Source: Monocercomonoides exilis (Eukaryota > Preaxostyla > Oxymonadida > Polymastigidae). Taken from it: 64,000 nt of DNA. The stretch's first letter is position 1, and each line of letters begins with the position of its first letter. The stretch covers positions 879,501 through 943,500 of the forward strand of contig LSRY02000008.1 in NCBI GenBank assembly GCA_001643675.2, written 5' to 3'. The notes beneath the pieces were generated by a model, which did no database searches, was not told the origin of the DNA, and worked only from the letters and a program-made list of their open reading frames with translations. Made by a program: the position numbers and the translations under genes. Shown piece after piece: positions 57,881 through 64,000 of the stretch.

Positions 57881-60244
57881 TCAACCGTTCATCCAAGATG
57901 GGACCTCAGAGTCAGCATGAATTCTCCAATGATCTGCCATAGTTTTTCCTTCCTTGTCTCTAATTGTTGCATCGTGCCTCATCCACTCTGGTGGCTCTGA
58001 ATTGATGCTTCTTATCCAATGCATGGCCATTGTCCGTCCGCTCTTGTCAGCAAGTGTGGGATCATGTCTCATCCACGCTGGAGGATCAGCTCTTACGCAA
58101 ATAATAAAATACATTGCCATCGTCCATCCGTCATTGTCTGCAAGTGTGCTTTCATGTCTCATCCATTCTGGAGGTTCTGTTTTCGCGTGTGTAATCCATA
58201 ACATGGCCATCGTATTCCCATTGATATTCCCTAATATTGCATCATGCCTCATCCATTCTGGAGGTTCTTTCTTTTCATTTTTTATCCACCGCATGGCCAT
58301 TGTCCATCCATCCTCGTCTGTAAGGGCTGCACTATGTATTATTTCTTCTTGTGGTCCTGTCTTCTTCTCAATAATCCAACGCATTGCCTCTGTTCTTCCT
58401 TTTTCATCAGAAAATGCAACGTTATTTATCATCCATTTCGGTGGTGCACTCTTGACATAACTTTTCCAATGGTCTGCCATCGTTTTCACTTTCTTATCCT
58501 TCAACGAATTATCATGTCTCATCCATTCTGGTGGCTCTGTCTTCACATATTCAATCCAGTTCATCGCCATAGTCTCTCCACCGCTATCGCGAAGTGTAGC
58601 ATCATGCCTCATCCATTCTGGTGGTTCTGTTTTGACATTATAAATCCATATCATTGCCATTGTGATTCCGTTCTTATTGCAAAGTGTTATATTGTGTCTC
58701 ATCCACTCAGGTGGTTCCTTTTCAACAAACTGAATCCACAGCATAGCCATCGTCCATCCAAAATTATTTCTGATTGTTATGTCATGTCTCATCCATATTG
58801 GTGGGTCTTTCTTCACAAATTGAATCCACTTCATTGCCATTGTTTTTCCTTCCTTGTCTGCAAGTGTGTTGTCGTGTCTCATCCATCCTGGTGGTTCTGT
58901 CTTTTTCTCAATAATCCACCTCATTCCCGGCGTTTGCCCATTTTCATCTTTCAGTGTTTCATCAAATGTCATCCATTTCGGTAATTCAGTTTCAACAAAT
59001 ATGTTCCAATAATCTGCCATTGCCCATCCTCTCTTATCTTTCAATGAATTACGATGCCTTATCCATTCTGGTGGTTCTGTTCCAACCCACATAATCCACA
59101 GCATTGCCATTGTTTTTCCTTCCTTGTCCGCAAGCGTGGCATCATGTCTCATCCATTCGGGTGGTTCTGTTTTGACATAAATGATCCACCTCATTCCCGC
59201 GGTTTGTCCATTTTCATCTTTCAATGTTTCATCAAATGTCATCCATTCTGGTAATTCAGTTTTAACAAATAATCTCCAATAATCCGCCATTGTCCATCCG
59301 CTCTTTGTTTTTAATGAATTACGATGCCTTATCCATTCTGGCGGTTCTGTTCCAACCCATATAATCCACTTCATTGCCATTGTTCTTCCCCAAATATCTT
59401 TAAGAGCATTATCGTGTCTCATCCATTCTGGAGGTTCTGTCTTCACATATTCAATCCACATCATGGCCATTGTTCTTCCGTTATTATCAGCAAGTGTAAT
59501 ATCATGTCTCATCCATTCTGGAGGCTCTGTCTTTTTCTCAATAATCCATCGCATTGCCTTTGTATCTCCATTTGCATCTTTCTCAGGATTCTTCGCATCA
59601 ATTTTGTTTTCCATTTTTGTGTAATTTTTGTATAAATCGGCAATCACTTTTAGCTCACAAAGTCGTTATTCAACAAAAATGTTTGATCTGAAAAGAAATT
59701 TGTTGTATTATGGGTCACACCATTATAGAGAAGTTCCAAATTCTTAATAATTAGATAATTCAAAAGAAAAAAAAATTACAGTATTCATTCTGTTTATTGC
59801 CATTTATAGCAGATCGCATCTGTTAATTTTTTTAAGAAAACTCTTTTTCTGAAAAAGAATTATTTTGATATTATGAAAATACAAAAAAATCGATAAAATC
59901 AACAATTTTGAATGAGTTGAAATTTAAATTTCAAAGAAGCATTTGTTACTGATGCACTTTATGAAATTTCTTGAAACAATTTTCGTTTTGTTGGAAGCAT
60001 TATTGCTTTGAAATGGAATCTTGTTTGGCGTATTTTTTTGTAATTTTGCAAAAACTATGAATAATGAAGAGAAATAAAGAAAATTGTAAATGTGATTCAA
60101 TAATTTCAAAATCATTAGGATTATTATCGTTCCAGTTTTACTGTGTGCTTCATTATCCATTTTTTCAGAAACAATCACAACTTTAAGTATTTCCAAAAAA
60201 ACTTGTGAAAAGTCAATTTTCCTTGTAATTGCATCATCAAACAT
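57881..60244 (-). CDS. EPPEWMRH-repeat protein (ankyrin-like), long paralogue with N-terminal TM
   Basis: From ATG 59614 to TGA 57881-57883 there are about 18 repeats of 30 residues (core EPPEWMRHD-x-x-L-x-D-x-x-G-x-T-M-A-M). Some are variant units with ADYW or LPEWMTFDETL. Upstream, with TAA as Gln, the same frame stays open without a TGA to ATG 60244. It passes six TAA codons, the first at 59924-59926, and encodes MFDDAITRKIDFSQ and a membrane helix (TIIILMILKLLNHIYNFLYF). This parallels the N-terminal anchor of the plus-strand paralogue. Part of 59650-59920 is AT-rich and could instead be an intron. Total length would be about 787 residues. Function unknown; cytoplasmic or surface binding scaffold. 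Confidence 0.62.
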
Positions 60245-60249
60245 GGTTT

Positions 60250-60710
60250 TAAGGAATATTCAAAATAAAATCCTGGATGATGAGCTGCAGCGAATATTTA
60301 GTAATTGTTATCGTAAATCAATCAAAATTTGAATAGGAATCACATTTATCGCATTTTTCCAATTCTTATTTCAATGGAAAGTCTTTTTTCAACAAAAAAG
60401 ATAACCAACAATTGGAAAGCACTTGGAAAGAAAAAAACAAAGTTACATTTTATTTGAACAGACAGTTGAAAACATTAACGAAAACAAGAAATAATAGTGT
60501 GAAATAAGGATGATGGAGAAAGGAGCACTGGGAAATAAGTGAAAAGGAGATTGACAGCATCAGTGATTGAGCAATCCTCTGCGTTTGCGATAGGGAGAGC
60601 ATATGTGTTCTTTTTAGGAATTTATTAATCAACGCAAGACTAATAATTTTAAAATCCTTTTGATATCTTTTTTCCATTCAAACCAACAGCATTTTTTTGT
60701 GTTGAGCTCC
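60250..60710. other. intergenic DNA
   Basis: Nothing supported; the minus-strand open frame at 60450-60677 lacks coding features. Confidence 0.35.
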
Positions 60711-60717
60711 ATTTCCA

Positions 60718-61185
60718 TGGACAATCCATATCAAGCAGCATTTTTTGGAGATAATAGGGTTTCTTCTCACTCTCCTTCGTTATCTTCATTGACAAGGTTT
60801 TTTTTATTTGGCTAATATGAAGAGCACCTTCTTCGTTATTGAGAACTTATTGACCATCAAATTCTCATGTTGCAACACGGAATAATTCTTCCATTTGTTG
60901 TTGCTGTTGGCTGTTATGTAATTCGAATCTGTTCATAATGTATGCATTTCTTCAGATGAGTCTTGCTCGCCTTTGTCTCCCAGTTCGTCCAAAGTGCATC
61001 ATCAAACTCATTTCATTCCATTTCTTTTTTGGCTTCCTCTTCTTCTTTTTCTTCTTTCGTTTTTTTTTATATCTGCTACTTCGAGAATTTTGTTTGCGAA
61101 AACAGTCATTGTGTTGAAATCTGTTCATTCAGCATTAACTTCCTCCTCCTCCTCCTCCTCCTCCTCCTCCTCATCATCATCATCA

Positions 61186-61231
<46 letters not shown>

Positions 61232-61250
61232 TTCTTTCTTCTTCTTAATC
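60718..61250 (+). CDS. possible gene start, Ser-rich, next to palindrome
   Basis: ATG at 60718 opens MDNPYQAAFFGDNRVSSHSP, ending at a GTTTTT donor-like site near 60798. A candidate second exon after TTCTTCAG near 60955 reads DESCSPLSPSSSKVHHQTHF and leads to a poly-Ser tract, but the phase of the join does not fit cleanly. If real, the gene is interrupted by the palindromic element at 61309. No family recognised. Confidence 0.28.
61140..61247 (+). repeat. (TCC)n/(TCT)n microsatellite
   Basis: About 108 bp of pyrimidine triplets; poly-Ser in one plus frame. Confidence 0.85.
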
Positions 61251-61308
61251 TTCAGAAGCTTTTTTTTTTGTTTTTATTTCTTCCTAAAAAATGATAAATT
61301 TTTGTATA

Positions 61309-63696
61309 CCATTGGTGCTAAACCCGGAACCTGGCGCCAAACCCGGAACAGGCAAATTACTGTGTAATTTGAAAAAAATAATAACTCGTTGCTAATAAAG
61401 AATGAAGAGCTCTCATTCTATTTTTGGCTATGTTTGTTATTATTAATTAATATTTTATTAAAAAATTATGTGAAAACATTCGTATTCATAAAAATTGTTA
61501 AATTCGTTAATAGTCTAAAATTGAATGTAATAAAGCAAACACAACAAAATGAAATATCATATCGTGATTGTCTTTATCTTTATGAATATAAAATAACAAG
61601 TTCATCAACATTTTTTGAGATTTCGTGAGATAATGATTTTCGGTAATTTGATCGAAACCATAAAGATGTGAAAAGTTACAGGAAAGCTCAACAACAGTTT
61701 GGGAGAGAGATTCATTTCAAATATTTCAAGCAAATTTTGATAACAAATTATATTTTTTTTAAGTTGCAACAATTATTTTAGAGACTTTGCAAGTCTGGCA
61801 CATATTTTACTTGGAGCGTGCTTTTTTGGTTGCAGGCTTTTGTGAAGAAATATTACAGTTTGGAATTTTTTGTATTATGTTTATTTTTTTATAATCTGCG
61901 ATGTGATTGTTAAATTCTTTGAATGAAAATGTTTATAGCAATATTGTTCGACGTGAGTATTTTTGAAGTTTATGAGTGTTTAATTTGTGCAACAGTGGAT
62001 GATACTTTGGTTTTGAATTAGGGTCAATAATTTATCGGTACCCAAAAAATTAATCGGGACCTAAATTTTCTGGCTCACTGGAGCACTTTCAGAAAAAAAT
62101 AAATAATAGGAAACCTTTTTCAAACTTTTATATACTATTCCAGAAAATATTTTTTATTTTTTTTATTTCTGTAAATAGATCTGGAATTTTTTGTTTTATT
62201 TTTCTGATCAAAGACTTGCTCATATTTTCACGAGCTTTTTGTTTTGAGTGTTTTGAGTTATATCATTGTTTATAAACTAGACTTATAAATGTTTTTGGTT
62301 ATTTTATATTATTAAACACTTCGTTTTTTTATTATTTTTAACATTTCACAAAATTTCAATAAATAGAAGATTTTATTGGAATAAAGGAGATTTTTTGTCT
62401 TGTAAAAAGTTAAAATATGAAAACAATCAATTAACAAAAGTATTCAAAAGGATGAAAATCTTTAATTTTTAATTATCGTGATTTTTTTACAAAAAACATG
62501 TTTTTATGTATTTTTGCATTTTTTGCTTCAAATCACATTCTTTCATTTCAAAATCTTTGTAACGCACATAGCAATCATTTTTTCACCTTCTCTTTAACAC
62601 GAAAAATCATGATAATTTCAAACTCTGCTATTGTTTCTAATTTTGTCAAAAAATCATGAAATGTTAAAAATAATAAAAAAACGAAGTGTTTAATAATATA
62701 AAATAACCAAAAACATTTATAAGTCTAGTTTATAAACAATGATATAACTCAAAACACTCAAAACAAAAAGCTCGTGAAAATATGAGCAAGTCTTTGATCA
62801 GAAAAATAAAACAAAAAATTCCAGATCTATTTACAGAAATAAAAAAAATAAAAAATATTTTCTGGAATAGTATATAAAAGTTTGAAAAAGGTTTCCTATT
62901 ATTTATTTTTTTCTGAAAGTGCTCCAGTGAGCCAGAAAATTTAGGTCCCGATTAATTTTTTGGGTACCGATAAATTATTGACCCTAATTCAAAACCAAAG
63001 TATCATCCACTGTTGCACAAATTAAACACTCATAAACTTCAAAAATACTCACGTCGAACAATATTGCTATAAACATTTTCATTCAAAGAATTTAACAATC
63101 ACATCGCAGATTATAAAAAAATAAACATAATACAAAAAATTCCAAACTGTAATATTTCTTCACAAAAGCCTGCAACCAAAAAAGCACGCTCCAAGTAAAA
63201 TATGTGCCAGACTTGCAAAGTCTCTAAAATAATTGTTGCAACTTAAAAAAAATATAATTTGTTATCAAAATTTGCTTGAAATATTTGAAATGAATCTCTC
63301 TCCCAAACTGTTGTTGAGCTTTCCTGTAACTTTTCACATCTTTATGGTTTCGATCAAATTACCGAAAATCATTATCTCACGAAATCTCAAAAAATGTTGA
63401 TGAACTTGTTATTTTATATTCATAAAGATAAAGACAATCACGATATGATATTTCATTTTGTTGTGTTTGCTTTATTACATTCAATTTTAGACTATTAACG
63501 AATTTAACAATTTTTATGAATACGAATGTTTTCACATAATTTTTTAATAAAATATTAATTAATAATAACAAACATAGCCAAAAATAGAATGAGAGCTCTT
63601 CATTCTTTATTAGCAACGAGTTATTATTTTTTTCAAATTACACAGTAATTTGCCTGTTCCGGGTTTGGCGCCAGGTTCCGGGTTTAGCACCAATGG
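61309..63696. mobile_element. 2.4-kb near-perfect palindrome (fold-back element)
   Basis: Left arm 61309-~62348 and right arm ~62655-63696 appear almost identical in inverse orientation, with a ~305-bp unpaired centre. The ends begin CCATTGGTGCTAAACCCGG, followed by a doubled AAACCCGGAAC motif around GGCGCC. Each arm has the same 79-codon open frame near its outer end (61389-61628; 63377-63616), very Ile/Leu/Lys-rich and probably not a gene. No transposase was seen. Confidence 0.8.
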
Positions 63697-63759
63697 AAAA
63701 CCCAAATTTTTTTCTTTATCAAATTTCCATTTGAATGAGTAATTATTCATTTGTCAATG

Positions 63760-64000
63760 ATAGTGATGACAAGCGAATTTTTATTTGTATCCAGTTTTTT
63801 ATTGGATCCTAAATTTTTTTCCCCTCATATTGCATCAAATAGAAGCTTGTATTAGATGAGAATAATTTTAAAACAAATAATACATTATTATAAGGTTGAA
63901 TGCAAAATATTTTTGAAAACTATTTCTTCAAAAGAAAGATCTGGATTTTTTAAGTTTTATTTTTTGATCAATGTTTTGTTTGTGTTTCCACGAGTTTTTG
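63760..64000 (+). repeat. diverged copy of the palindrome's inner sequence
   Basis: 63790-63815 (TTTTTATTGGATCCTAAATT) resembles 62042-62072, and 63910-63998 (AGATCTGGATTTTTTAAGTT...GATCAATG...CCACGAGTTTTTG) resembles 62145-62238. It runs off the window end. Confidence 0.5.

Noticed and set aside
61389-61628. 79-codon open frame, duplicated at 63377-63616
   Set aside because: Lies in the palindrome arms, composition is that of AT-rich DNA, and standard stops are not meaningful in this code.
1-64000. tRNA or rRNA genes
   Set aside because: No cloverleaf with A/B boxes or rRNA core sequence was noticed by eye; a covariance-model scan would be decisive.

Overview
The window is nuclear DNA of a eukaryote: spliceosomal-type introns, no operons, AT-rich spacers, many simple-sequence tracts, and eukaryote-only gene families (KAR5/GEX1, SEL1L/HRD3, DeSI, tubulin-tyrosine-ligase-like). 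Several genes read through only if TAA and TAG mean glutamine and TGA is the only stop. Parallel beta-helix surface proteins of the type that is abundant in oxymonad genomes occur at least three times. A TAA/TAG=Gln code is known in the oxymonad Streblomastix strix, so the best guess is that species or a close relative (Metamonada). This is inference; there is no rRNA or other barcode in the window.\n\nLayout. 1-0.56 kb: 3' part of an unrecognised minus-strand gene. 1.14-5.80 kb: a transposon with ~300-bp inverted ends and a perfect 8-bp target duplication, carrying a beta-helix surface gene. 6.4-9.55 kb: unrecognised minus-strand genes. 9.85-12.49 kb: a Harbinger-like transposon. 13.2-31.3 kb: a long inverted repeat whose arms (about 3.6-3.8 kb of unique length) each carry a ten-exon KAR5/GEX1/Brambleberry-type nuclear-fusion gene, around a spacer with a single SEL1L/HRD3-like gene; the left arm is split by a 5.2-kb DDE transposon that itself holds a beta-helix gene tail. 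31.3-32.5 kb: non-coding hairpins. 32.55-33.25 kb: start of a third beta-helix gene. 33.45-38.85 kb: a large unrecognised minus-strand gene. 38.98-39.59 kb: a fold-back element. 40.3-49.5 kb: plus-strand Ser-rich coding region including the C-terminal part of a TTLL domain. 50.9-52.25 and 57.9-60.2 kb: two membrane-anchored proteins made of 30-residue EPPEWMRHD repeats, facing each other around a pseudokinase tail (53.3-54.2 kb) and a DeSI-PUL fusion (54.4-56.6 kb). 61.31-63.70 kb: a 2.4-kb near-perfect palindrome, with a diverged relative at the window end.\n\nFunctional themes: a surface/signalling set (beta-helix proteins, kinase-like tail, repeat proteins), ER quality control (SEL1L) and karyogamy (KAR5, duplicated with an unchanged protein sequence). 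Many genes carry single-base frame breaks at homopolymers, in both directions, which look like sequencing errors or fresh decay; gene models given here bridge them and exon limits are read by eye, so treat junctions as approximate.
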